NCBI RefSeq assembly: GCF_030697375.1
Contig: NZ_JAUYQD010000040.1
Span: 1 to 64,000 of the forward strand
DNA: 64,000 bases
Direction: 5' to 3'
Source: Rhodoferax sp.
Lineage (GTDB): Bacteria; Pseudomonadota; Gammaproteobacteria; Burkholderiales; Burkholderiaceae_C
Shown in pieces: positions 1 through 7,955 of this stretch (positions are counted from its first letter, which is position 1; the number at the start of each line of letters is the position of its first letter). The notes beneath the pieces were generated by a model, which was not told where the DNA came from, ran no database searches, and saw nothing but the letters and a program-made list of their open reading frames with translations. A program made the position numbers and the translations under genes.

Positions 1-60
1 ACCGGTATGCAGAAAGTGCGTTGTGTCAACGACCCCCGCCCCTGATTTGCTCAATAAGCG

Positions 61-140
61 TGATGGATCAAACCATCCATCCATCACACAACTTGATCGA
101 TTTGGACTGAAATGCCATCACGGGGGGTGAGCATGCTCAC
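61..140. other. Inverted repeats ahead of the first gene
   Basis: Two symmetrical sequences lie in the AT-rich stretch before the first gene. TGATGGAT (61-68) is repeated inverted as ATCCATCA (79-86) around a 10-nt spacer. GTGAGCATGCTCAC (127-140) is a perfect 14-bp palindrome. Either could be a protein-binding site, but no promoter is obvious and nothing identifies the protein. The rest of 1-287 holds nothing else I recognise. Confidence 0.35.
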
Positions 141-287
141 AACAATCCACAAACTCCCAAAAATGCAGGGAATGTTGGGATTCAAGGCTGTCGTCCGGGC
201 TTAGAGGGTTGGAAGCCTAAAGAGCCCCTACAGCAGCGACTCCAATCCAAGGACAGCGCCATCGGCCAGGCGGCAGCAGTTGAGCTA

Positions 288-1385
288 TTGAAAAGTGCAG
301 ATACTGCGTATCCAATGAATTTGATGATGGCCGCCTATCAATTGTCGCTAGCTGGGACGATGAACGATGCCGCATTTTGGTTTTATGCCGGCAACCTTCG
401 CGCCGACTATTTTTCTGTAGTTGAAGGCCGTGAATTCGCGGGATTGGCTAGAGGGTTGTACTTATCGGTGGGACGACCTGCGATAGATGCCAAGGCCATG
501 CTTGATGTCCCCAAGATGGCGGCAATGCTTGAGAAAGTTTTACAGTGGGATGATAGAACCTTCGAAACATGGTGCATTGAAAACGACCTGAACTCAAAAA
601 ATGAGAAATTACAGTCTCGACGCAAAGTAGCACGCAAACAAGTCATGGACTTCGCTAAGGAACTGTTGGCGAATCGAGATAAGTATGAAAAGCAGGCACG
701 GGACTACAAGAGTCCAGAACAAATATTACTCGAGAGGAATGCGGAAATAGCTAAGGACATTGACCTCAATTTTACGACTGATGAAATTGAACGCACTATT
801 GGCGAACATGTGCTTAAAGTTCCTGCCAACTATTTGTCACCGATGGGCAAGCGTCTGGCAAATTTGCCTTACTTCAACAAACTGAATCTCACGATTTTTT
901 TACCCTCCTTTTCAGGATTCACGAAGGACAATTGGCAAAACACTGGAAATCCGGGCGGTATGGCGCAGAACAGAATAGCTGCAACTCTGGTGCATAAGCG
1001 CCAAGACTCAACGAACCATGACTCTGATGGCGAAAAATCAGAAAAGTTGTTTGATGAATTCGTTGCCTCAAATCCACCTAAGATTGAATATCTTGGGCAA
1101 GAATTTCTCCTATATCACTACCTAAAAACCAAGCTAAAGCTTCCCACTCATCTTGATGATGTTTATTACGTTGCAGGTGACAAACAGTCCAAGGACTCTT
1201 TCTACCTAATGTGTCATGCAAACACATTCGCGAGTCCGAACACACTGACTAAGTGCCAAGCATTTTTCTTGGACCATGCGACTCAAATTTATATAAATGC
1301 ATACGTGCCACCTCAATATTTTTACCTTTGGAGAGAATTGCGAGTTGCATTCAGAGGCTTTATAGAAAAGTGGGTTGTTCAGTAA
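288..1385 (+). CDS. Hypothetical protein, AT-rich accessory gene with uncertain 5' end
   Basis: A 365-residue protein that I do not recognise. The first ~60 residues contain a helical stretch (AAFWFYAGNLRADYF near 28-42) that resembles hypothetical proteins with TPR- or Sel1-like helices. The middle (roughly 100-165) is highly charged and may be helical or coiled. No signal peptide or membrane segment is evident. The first usable start is a TTG at 288; the first ATG is at 315. The frame stays open upstream to a stop at 108-110 without any ATG, GTG or TTG, and the upstream codons look protein-like (WKPKEPLQQRLQSKDSAIGQ), so the true N-terminus may be lost or frameshifted. Base composition is clearly AT-richer than the GC-rich genes after 2 kb, which suggests acquired DNA. 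Confidence 0.6.
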   Translation: MKSADTAYPMNLMMAAYQLSLAGTMNDAAFWFYAGNLRADYFSVVEGREFAGLARGLYLSVGRPAIDAKAMLDVPKMAAMLEKVLQWDDRTFETWCIENDLNSKNEKLQSRRKVARKQVMDFAKELLANRDKYEKQARDYKSPEQILLERNAEIAKDIDLNFTTDEIERTIGEHVLKVPANYLSPMGKRLANLPYFNKLNLTIFLPSFSGFTKDNWQNTGNPGGMAQNRIAATLVHKRQDSTNHDSDGEKSEKLFDEFVASNPPKIEYLGQEFLLYHYLKTKLKLPTHLDDVYYVAGDKQSKDSFYLMCHANTFASPNTLTKCQAFFLDHATQIYINAYVPPQYFYLWRELRVAFRGFIEKWVVQ

Positions 1386-1970
1386 TCAGTGACCGCATTG
1401 TTTTGTGGTTTCAAATTGCCACAGGATTCGCATTTAACTTATTGCCCTAATTCAAAATGGCCTGGCTGACGCTGGCCTACTCTAAGACCCCAATAATTTA
1501 ATGGGTTCATCTTCGAATTTAAGCGACTGCTTTCGCGGCAAACGTGAAGTCTACGCCCGCCCGCTGACTGGCACCCATGCGGACTTCCAGTAAGCCGCCG
1601 TTCGTGAAGGGCTGGTTACGCCGCATTGCCGCCCTGATCCAAAGGCGGATTTGGGTAGAGTACCGGCCTGATCGGCCGCACCAATGGTTGATCCAACTTG
1701 CACGGGTCAATACGAGCAGACTGGTCAGCGACTCTCGGAACAGGTGGCCAACTCGACCGAAATACGCAGGCGCCAGGCGTTTAAGCAAGGCCTTGTCGCT
1801 CACAGCTGGTGGCCGCTGGTGGCACCCGACCGGGCGTCGCGGCAGATCAGCTGAGAGTTCATTCCCTTCCCCGACTATGGCGGCGGTGGCCGCTACGACA
1901 TCTGGCAGAACCAACCTTGACGCGAAGCGGGCACGATTTGCTACAAATAGAATAGCTACCTACCCACTAT
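1386..1970. other. Gap of 585 bp without a recognisable gene
   Basis: Reading frames occur on both strands here but none encodes a protein I recognise, and they overlap each other with GC-rich shadow composition. Two things are visible. At about 1769-1801 a 31-nt stretch resembles the 3' end of the neighbouring HD-GYP gene (encoding DKALLKRLAP against DKAMLKRLAP). At 1940-1972 there is a short copy of the 54-nt repeat family. The stretch looks like decayed or rearranged DNA. Confidence 0.5.
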
Positions 1971-1972
1971 TT
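1940..1972 (-). repeat. Short copy of the 54-nt two-hairpin repeat
   Basis: On the minus strand this reads AAATAG, then GGTAGCTA, then TTTGTAGC. It keeps the 5' AAATAG-type end and the 3' GCTA/TAGC hairpin of the family but lacks the middle (about 33 nt instead of 54). It overlaps the stop codon of the HD-GYP gene. Confidence 0.45.
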
Positions 1973-3161
1973 ACGCCGGCGGAGCGGCTGAATAGCCATA
2001 CAAACGTTCAGGTGCCAGGCGTTTGAGCATGGCCTTGTCCGCCCCACACTCCACAATGGCAAACTCGGGCAAGCCGGTATCGTGGCGCACCGTCTTGGCG
2101 ACGGGATGGCCCGCCCTGTCCGTGATGGATGCAACGATGGGTGCGCGGGCATTGGCGGTCCGCTGGACCACAACACCCAATTCACCCGAGGCCAGCTTGA
2201 CGAAATCCCCGGGGGGATAAATGCCGAACTCCTTGATCACCGCCGTGGACAATGCGCCGCCCTTGTCTTCCCGGTACAGCTGGGTGATGGCCTCCTTGGG
2301 CAGTAAGGGCGCACGCAAGGCGCGGGGGCTGATTTTGGCCATGAACACGTCGGCCACCCGCAAGGCAAGCGCCATTTCCGAGAGGTCTGTTCGTCCCGAG
2401 GGATATCCGTTGCCTTCTACATGCTCATGGTGCTGCGCAATGGCGCACAGCCAGTGCGCATCGGTCACACCGTTTTTCTCTAAAAGTTCTACGGCCTGCA
2501 GCGGATGCGCTTGCAGCAAGGCGCGCTGTTTGTCCCGCATGGGGGTGTCCTGCCCGGCCATTTGGCCTTGCAGCTCGAAAATCGTCATGTTCATGGTGAG
2601 CGCGGCCTTCACCAGACCCATCATGGATTCCTGGGGCCAATGCAAATGGCGTGCGATCAGCACGCCCACCATGGCCGTGTGGATGGCATGGGTGTAGCCA
2701 TAGTAAAAGTGCTGGGCGTTGTCCTGGCGTACCGAACGGTAAATCGCGATATCCGGGTTGATGTCAAAGATCTCAACGAGATGCAGCGCAAAGGCATGTA
2801 AACGCCCCGGAAAATCGGGCGCACTCGCCAGATCGGTCAGCAAGGCCTTGAGTTCTTCCGTCGTCTGGTCCCACAGCGTAAAGACACTCAGTACCTGGCC
2901 CATGGACTTGAGGGGGTCTCGCCCTGAAATCAACAGTCCGCCGCCCTTTTTTGCCGCTGCTGCCGCTGCCGCCTCCGCCATTGCCGCCCTCACCTCTTCC
3001 TCTTCGACAAAGGCACCGCGCAAAAGCAAGGCATCCAACAGGTGCTGGTCTAGCAGCAAATGGCCTTTGGCCAACAGCAAGTGGCAATGTTCATCACGGA
3101 CATTCCACGGCAATTCGAGGCCCAGCCGGACTTGGGAGCGGGGAAGTCTGAGGAGTTTCAC
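1971..3161 (-). CDS. HD-GYP domain protein with degenerate HD site
   Basis: 396 residues, GTG start at 3161 with a GGAGG about 10 nt upstream. The N-terminal ~100 residues include an Ala-rich low-complexity run near 60-72. The HD-GYP domain spans roughly 120-330. HHE (244-246) and GNGYP (250-254) are present, matching the HHExxxGxGYP signature. The family's HDxGK metal-binding motif is replaced by TMNMT near 189-193. HD-GYP proteins normally hydrolyse cyclic di-GMP with a di-iron site; loss of the HD pair makes catalysis unlikely, so a binding or protein-interaction role is more plausible (inference). The C-terminal ~65 residues form a separate small domain. It stands alone, 114 bp downstream of the acyl-CoA dehydrogenase stop on the same strand. 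Confidence 0.85.
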   Translation of the reverse strand: MKLLRLPRSQVRLGLELPWNVRDEHCHLLLAKGHLLLDQHLLDALLLRGAFVEEEEVRAAMAEAAAAAAAKKGGGLLISGRDPLKSMGQVLSVFTLWDQTTEELKALLTDLASAPDFPGRLHAFALHLVEIFDINPDIAIYRSVRQDNAQHFYYGYTHAIHTAMVGVLIARHLHWPQESMMGLVKAALTMNMTIFELQGQMAGQDTPMRDKQRALLQAHPLQAVELLEKNGVTDAHWLCAIAQHHEHVEGNGYPSGRTDLSEMALALRVADVFMAKISPRALRAPLLPKEAITQLYREDKGGALSTAVIKEFGIYPPGDFVKLASGELGVVVQRTANARAPIVASITDRAGHPVAKTVRHDTGLPEFAIVECGADKAMLKRLAPERLYGYSAAPPA

Positions 3162-3275
3162 AGGGAAATTGCCTCCAGCGAAATCTACACGCTGACACCA
3201 TCAACATCCCATCAACGCAGATCCCGTATTTTCAGTTTAGCCATATCGCCACCGTTTGGATAGCGCTTTTCGCAG

Positions 3276-5108
3276 TTAAAACGCCTCTTCAGGAAAGGCA
3301 GCACAGGTGGCGTCCCGCGTCTGCACCACGCCAAGCCAGGCGCCAATTTTGGGCAGCTCGTAGTGGAAAAAGTACTGGGTCGCGCCCAAGCGGCCTTGCG
3401 TCTGCATCTGGGCGCGTTGCGGGTCCGCACCCAGTGCCGCCGTGGCCACGTCCAGCCAGATCCAGGCCAGCACGGTGTGTCCAAAGGCCTGCAGGTAGGG
3501 CACGGCGTTGGCCAGCGCGTCCGCCGGCTTGCCGGTGGACCAGGCCAGTTGGGTGGCCGCGCCGATGTCTGCCAGGGCTTTGCCAAGTGCCTGTGCATGC
3601 GCCGCCAAGCCGGGAACACCTGCGGCACGGGTGATGGTGGCTGTCATGCGGCTGGCCAGCAGCTGCATGCCCCGGCCCTCTTCCATCAGCACCTTGCGGC
3701 CCAGCAAGTCCATGGCCTGGATGCCGTGCGTGCCTTCGTGGATCATGTTCAGGCGGTTGTCGCGCCAGTACTGCTCCACCGGAAAGTCCCGCGTGTAGCC
3801 GTAGCCGCCGTGCACCTGGATGGCCAGGGAGTTGGCCTCCAGGCACCATTCGCTGGGCCAGCTTTTGGCAATGGGCGTCAAGACTTCGAGCAGGAGTCGG
3901 GCTTCGTCCGCCGCCTGCCCGCCTGCCGTGTGGTGTTCGTCCACCAGGCGGGCACAGTACAGCTCCAGCGCCAGCGCGCCTTCGCCGTAGGACTTTTGCG
4001 CCAACAGCATACGTTTGACATCGGCGTGTTCGATGATGCGGGTTTGGGGTTGGGAGGCGTCTTTGCCTGCGCCTGTGATGGGGCGCCCCTGGGGCCGGTT
4101 TTTGGCGTAGTCCAGCGAGGCGTAATACCCCGCCAGGCCCAGCATGGTGGCGGCGATGCCTACGCCAATGCGGGCCTCGTTCATCATGTGGAACATGCAT
4201 TGCAGGCCCTTGCCAGGCTGGCCCACCAAATACCCCACGGCGCCGGCGGCACCGTCCACAGGGAACTTGCCTTCGCCAAAATTCAGCAGGGTGTTGGTGG
4301 TGCCGCGCCAGCCCAGCTTGTGGTTCAGGCCGGCCAGTGCCACGTCGTTGCGCACGCCGGTCAGTTCGCCTTGTGTATTCACCATTTTCTTGGGCACCAC
4401 GAACAGCGAAATGCCCCGGGTTCCCGGCACCAGCTTGCCGTCGGCATCGGGGATCTTGGCCAGCACCAAGTGGATGATGTTTTCCGTCAGCTCGTGCTCG
4501 CCGCTGGAGATCCACATCTTGTTGCCCTTGAGGCGGTAACGCGGGCCCAGCGCATCACTCTCATACGCTTCACCATCGGGCACCGCGCGGGTCGCCACGT
4601 CAGACAGGCTGGAGCCCGCCTGCGGCTCGCTCAGGCACATGGTGCCCGACCAGCGCCCCGAAAACTCGTTCTTGGCAAACACCTCTTTTTGCAAGGCCGT
4701 GCCGTGGGCCATCAGCAGGTTGGCGTTGCCGGTGGTCAGCATGCCCGAACCAATGCTGACACTGGCGCAAGCAAAAAACCCGTTGGCCGCCGCCTCCACG
4801 CTGTAGGGCAACTGCATGCCGCCCATGGCGTAGTCTTGCGCGGCGCTGAGCATGCCCGACTCGGCGTAGGCCTTTTGCGCGTCATAGGTGGCTTGCGGCA
4901 GGATGACGGTTTCGCCATCAAAGTGCGGCTCATGCACATCCACCAGGCGGTTGAAAGGCGCGTATTTGTCCCGGGCAATGCGCTCGCAGGTGTCCAACAC
5001 GGCGTCAAAGGTTTCGCGCGAATGGTCGGCAAAACGCTCGCGGTCGGTCAGGGCCGAGGTGTTGAGCCAGTCGTGCAGCAAAAAGTCGATGGTGGTGCGA
5101 AGAGTCAT
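3276..5108 (-). CDS. Acyl-CoA dehydrogenase, large ~600-residue type
   Basis: FAD-dependent alpha,beta-dehydrogenation of an acyl-CoA. The 610 residues match the large subgroup with an extra C-terminal domain (DmdC-like and related proteins of about 590-610 residues), longer than the ~380-residue classic enzymes. MCLSEPQAGSSLSDV belongs to the FAD-binding middle domain. The likely catalytic base is the Glu in MIHEGTHGIQ near residue 456. The ATG at 5108 is chosen because MTLRTTIDFLLHDWL is a normal family N-terminus; the frame continues upstream to 5276, but those residues do not look like protein. It probably provides the first oxidation step of the beta-oxidation block that continues beyond 7956. 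The acyl substrate cannot be read from sequence. Confidence 0.93.
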   Translation of the reverse strand: MTLRTTIDFLLHDWLNTSALTDRERFADHSRETFDAVLDTCERIARDKYAPFNRLVDVHEPHFDGETVILPQATYDAQKAYAESGMLSAAQDYAMGGMQLPYSVEAAANGFFACASVSIGSGMLTTGNANLLMAHGTALQKEVFAKNEFSGRWSGTMCLSEPQAGSSLSDVATRAVPDGEAYESDALGPRYRLKGNKMWISSGEHELTENIIHLVLAKIPDADGKLVPGTRGISLFVVPKKMVNTQGELTGVRNDVALAGLNHKLGWRGTTNTLLNFGEGKFPVDGAAGAVGYLVGQPGKGLQCMFHMMNEARIGVGIAATMLGLAGYYASLDYAKNRPQGRPITGAGKDASQPQTRIIEHADVKRMLLAQKSYGEGALALELYCARLVDEHHTAGGQAADEARLLLEVLTPIAKSWPSEWCLEANSLAIQVHGGYGYTRDFPVEQYWRDNRLNMIHEGTHGIQAMDLLGRKVLMEEGRGMQLLASRMTATITRAAGVPGLAAHAQALGKALADIGAATQLAWSTGKPADALANAVPYLQAFGHTVLAWIWLDVATAALGADPQRAQMQTQGRLGATQYFFHYELPKIGAWLGVVQTRDATCAAFPEEAF

Positions 5109-5235
5109 GGGGCGAATTGTTACCCAGCTCTGCGTTTGGGTGGTATCGGCCCTGTCGTCTTGGAGACCCGGTACTGGGCGAGCTATCCGCCCATGGGTGG
5201 CCGCAGGCTGCGTGAGCTTGGCACCGGATTCATCA

Positions 5236-5345
5236 ATGCATAATTGGACGATACATAAATACAACAATAGACGCAAACAGATAGCAGTTATAGACGAATG
5301 AACGATGCATAATTAGAGGCAATTTTTCAGCCTCCGCCCCCCTTC
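5236..5345. promoter_or_regulatory. AT-rich promoter region with direct repeat
   Basis: The DNA between the divergent acyl-CoA dehydrogenase and ATPase genes turns abruptly AT-rich. It holds two direct copies of ATGCATAATT about 70 bp apart (about 5236 and 5304). Either gene's promoter could lie here. The repeats could equally mark the edge of an insertion. Confidence 0.35.
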
Positions 5346-6605
5346 ATGACTACCACTGCACCAACCCCTGCCGGACTCATTGCCCGCCACCTGGCCCCCC
5401 GGGTGCAAGAGTCTCTAGAAGACACGCCCGCTGTGCTCGTCAATGGCCCGCGCCAGTGTGGCAAAACCACACTCGTGCGGCAGTTTGCCGACGGCATGCG
5501 CTACTTCACACTGGATGATCCGGGCTTGCTTGCCGTCGCACAGCAAGACCCCCTGGGGTTCGTGCGCAAGCTCGACCGCGCCATCATCGATGAAGTTCAG
5601 CGTGCGCCGCAACTCATGCTGGCACTCAAACTGGTCATTGACCAGGATCGTCGCCCTGGCCGCTTCCTGCTGACCGGATCGGCCAACCTGCTGGCACTGC
5701 CGCAAATCGCCGACAGCCTGGCTGGGCGCATGGAGATTCACACGCTGTTGCCACTGTCGCAGGCGGAACTGCAAGGCAGGCCAAACGACTTTCTGCAGCG
5801 CGCTCTGGCGCAAGACTGGCCCATCAGCAGCCCTGCTTGGACCATCCCGCCTATCAAGGGCAAGGCCGACATGGTTGAACACGTCCTGGCTGGCGGATAC
5901 CCCGAAATGCGACAGCGTGCCACGCAAGCCCGACGCCAAGCCTGGGCACGCAACTACATTCAGACCTTGGTGGAGCGGGACGTGCGCGACATCGCACAAA
6001 TTGAACACCTCAGCCAAATTCCCCGGCTGCTCGACGTTGCCGCAGCCCATTGCGGCCAGCTTTTCAACGCCTCTCAAACGGGCGGGCAACTCACACTCGA
6101 CACCCGCACGCTAGAGAAGTACCTCGGCATTCTCGAAAAACTCTTTCTGATTCAGCGCTTACCCGCCTGGGGCCGCAACGAACTGGGCCGCCTGATCAAG
6201 ACCCCCAAGCTGCACTTTCTGGATGCAGGCCTGCAAGCCACCTTAACCCGGCTCACGCCCGAGTTGCTCTTCACCGAGCGCACCCGTTGGGGTGCCACGC
6301 TCGAAACCTGGGTGCATTCCGAGCTGCGCAAAGTGCTGACGCTCTGCCCCGAGCCGTGGTACCTCTCCCACTACCGCGACAAAGACCAGGTGGAAGTGGA
6401 CTTCGTGCTCGAATCGCCCCAGCGCGACCTCATCGGCATCGAAGTCAAAGCATCCGCCACCGTACAGCCGCAAGACTTCAAGGGCCTGCGCAAACTCCAG
6501 ACCCTGGCTGGCCCCACGTTTATCACCGGCATCGTGCTCTATGACGGCACCCATGCCCTGCCATTCGGCAACGGCCTCTGGGCCATCCCTCTTTCGGCAC
6601 TTTGA
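5346..6605 (+). CDS. AAA-type ATPase with DUF4143 C-terminal domain
   Basis: 419 residues. The N-terminal P-loop is GPRQCGKTT (34-42), Walker B is IIDEVQ (80-85) and LLTGSAN is a sensor-like motif. The C-terminal half, with LETWVHSEL and a VDFVLE...GIEVKAS segment, is the nuclease-like DUF4143 region typical of this family of bacterial and archaeal ATPases. The biological role of the family is not established. The gene converges on another unrelated ATPase gene (20 bp between stops), and the pair interrupts a fatty-acid catabolic block. DUF4143 genes are commonly mobile or patchily distributed, which fits an acquired unit. Confidence 0.9.
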   Translation: MTTTAPTPAGLIARHLAPRVQESLEDTPAVLVNGPRQCGKTTLVRQFADGMRYFTLDDPGLLAVAQQDPLGFVRKLDRAIIDEVQRAPQLMLALKLVIDQDRRPGRFLLTGSANLLALPQIADSLAGRMEIHTLLPLSQAELQGRPNDFLQRALAQDWPISSPAWTIPPIKGKADMVEHVLAGGYPEMRQRATQARRQAWARNYIQTLVERDVRDIAQIEHLSQIPRLLDVAAAHCGQLFNASQTGGQLTLDTRTLEKYLGILEKLFLIQRLPAWGRNELGRLIKTPKLHFLDAGLQATLTRLTPELLFTERTRWGATLETWVHSELRKVLTLCPEPWYLSHYRDKDQVEVDFVLESPQRDLIGIEVKASATVQPQDFKGLRKLQTLAGPTFITGIVLYDGTHALPFGNGLWAIPLSAL

Positions 6606-6625
6606 AACCTCCGCGCCGACCCTGC

Positions 6626-7780
6626 CTACAGCTTGAGCAGCTTTTGTCGATCCAGCCAGACTTTGCGCACAAAGGGGTCGGCCACGGTGTAGATGCCGTG
6701 GCCGGGGCGGGCGATGAGGTTGGCGCTGATCATTTTGTCCGCCAGGTTTTGCACCTGCGGGGGCTGCACAGGGCTACCGGTGCGCTCGGCGTAGGCGGCC
6801 AGCGCTTCTTCGCCAAACAGGCCTGAGACGCCGCCTTCGCTGCCCTCGGCAATGCGGGCAAAGATGGCTTGGCCCAGTTCGCCAAAGTCTTCAATGGCGC
6901 GCAGGTCCACGTCCGCCGCCACCGAGGCCAGTGTGGCGCAGATGATGGGAAAGGCTTGGTCCGCAGGGGCTTGGGCGGTTTGCAGTTGCACCAAGGCTTT
7001 GAGCAGTTCTTCCGGCCGGTGTCCCATGGCCTGAAAACCGGCCCACGCCACCGCCACGCTGGGCAGCGCCACGCCGGGCGTGGCCGCTATGCGCTCTAGC
7101 TGCCACTGCACAAAGTCCTGGCCCAGCACCTGGTAGGCGGTGGTGAGTGCACCGGTGAAGGGCTGGGTGCGGCGGGTGGCCATGTCGGTAATGAGCGACT
7201 TGTGCGAGCCCGTACCCAGAAACACAAAGTAACCAGGCGTGCCGGGCTTGGAATTGACCGCGTCGCGCGCGGCCTTGAGCGCGTGCAAGAGGCTGGAGCC
7301 ATCTTCGGTACCCAGGGCTTGCTGTACTTCGTCCACAATCAGCACCACATTGACCTTCGCCTTGTCCACCAGTTCGGCAAAAGCCTGCGCCAGCGTGGTG
7401 CCGCTGGCGGTGCCCAGGGTGTCAAGCTGAAAACCCAAGCTCAAGCCCGCCGCCCCCAGGTTGAACCCTTTGAAGCGCTGCAGCAAACTGGAGCCGGGGG
7501 TTTGCAGTTGCTGCAGCGTGGTGCGCACTGCGTCCAGCACTACCGTGGCGGGGCTTTTGCTGCGGTCGGCCCACAGGTCCACATAAATGACCAGAGCACC
7601 CTTGGCTTCCAGCGCGGGCACCAGGTCTTGGCGCAAAAAGGTGGTTTTACCCACGCGGCGTATGCCGGACAAAAAGACGCCAGAGCGCACGTTCATGTGC
7701 AAGGGCGATGGATGAAGCAGTTGTTCTGCCATCTGGTCCGCATAGGTCGTGCGGTGGAATACAGCGTCGGCAGTCGTCAT
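6626..7780 (-). CDS. ATP-binding protein, Orc1/STAND-like AAA ATPase
   Basis: About 384 residues. Walker A is GIRRVGKTT (39-47) and Walker B is VVLIVDE (145-151), followed by a GTGSH segment that resembles sensor 1. The C-terminal third looks like a winged-helix region (NLADKMISANLIARPGHGIYTVADPFVRKVW). This is the layout of small bacterial AAA proteins related to archaeal Orc1 or STAND ATPases; function unknown. The ATG at 7780 is preferred over the one at 7792 because GAGG sits about 7 nt before it. A perfect palindrome at 7802-7817 lies just upstream. Confidence 0.85.
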   Translation of the reverse strand: MTTADAVFHRTTYADQMAEQLLHPSPLHMNVRSGVFLSGIRRVGKTTFLRQDLVPALEAKGALVIYVDLWADRSKSPATVVLDAVRTTLQQLQTPGSSLLQRFKGFNLGAAGLSLGFQLDTLGTASGTTLAQAFAELVDKAKVNVVLIVDEVQQALGTEDGSSLLHALKAARDAVNSKPGTPGYFVFLGTGSHKSLITDMATRRTQPFTGALTTAYQVLGQDFVQWQLERIAATPGVALPSVAVAWAGFQAMGHRPEELLKALVQLQTAQAPADQAFPIICATLASVAADVDLRAIEDFGELGQAIFARIAEGSEGGVSGLFGEEALAAYAERTGSPVQPPQVQNLADKMISANLIARPGHGIYTVADPFVRKVWLDRQKLLKL

Positions 7781-7801
7781 GTTTATCCTCATTTAGTCAT
7801 T

Positions 7802-7817
7802 ACTGATAATTATCAGT
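7802..7817. promoter_or_regulatory. Perfect 16-bp palindrome upstream of ATPase gene
   Basis: ACTGATAATTATCAGT is fully self-complementary. It lies 22 bp upstream of the chosen start of the minus-strand ATPase gene, in an AT-rich stretch where its promoter should be. This is a good position for a dimeric repressor site. No cognate regulator is visible nearby. Confidence 0.45.
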
Positions 7818-7869
7818 TTCAGATAAACAACTGTAAAGCTTTTTTTGAATACCCGCTGCATTTTCAATA

Positions 7870-7923
7870 AAAAAGCCGCGCAGCCCTTACGGAATCTGCG
7901 CGGCCAGCTACTGAATTTGTAGC
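7870..7923 (+). repeat. Full 54-nt two-hairpin repeat, intergenic; also terminator of the thiolase operon
   Basis: Reference copy of the repeat family. GCCGCGCAG (7875-7883) pairs perfectly with CTGCGCGGC (7896-7904), followed by a second small hairpin GCTAC/GTAGC. Read on the minus strand, directly downstream of the thiolase stop, the large hairpin is followed by TTTTTTATT, so it should work as a Rho-independent terminator. It aligns without gaps over 54 nt to the copies at 27546 and 60277. Confidence 0.75.
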
Positions 7924-7955
7924 AAGTTGGGTAGTTTGGCCTTTACGGCGCAGGC

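Noticed and set aside
1519..2026. Overlapping open frames on both strands in the gap before the HD-GYP gene
   Set aside because: Neither resembles a known family, they overlap each other and the HD-GYP gene end, and the composition is shadow-like. Only the short HD-GYP-like remnant is reported.
3363..5243. 626-codon open frame on the plus strand opposite the acyl-CoA dehydrogenase
   Set aside because: Mirror of a strongly coding GC-rich gene; composition is His/Gly/Gln-rich without any family resemblance, while the minus-strand protein has clear acyl-CoA dehydrogenase motifs.
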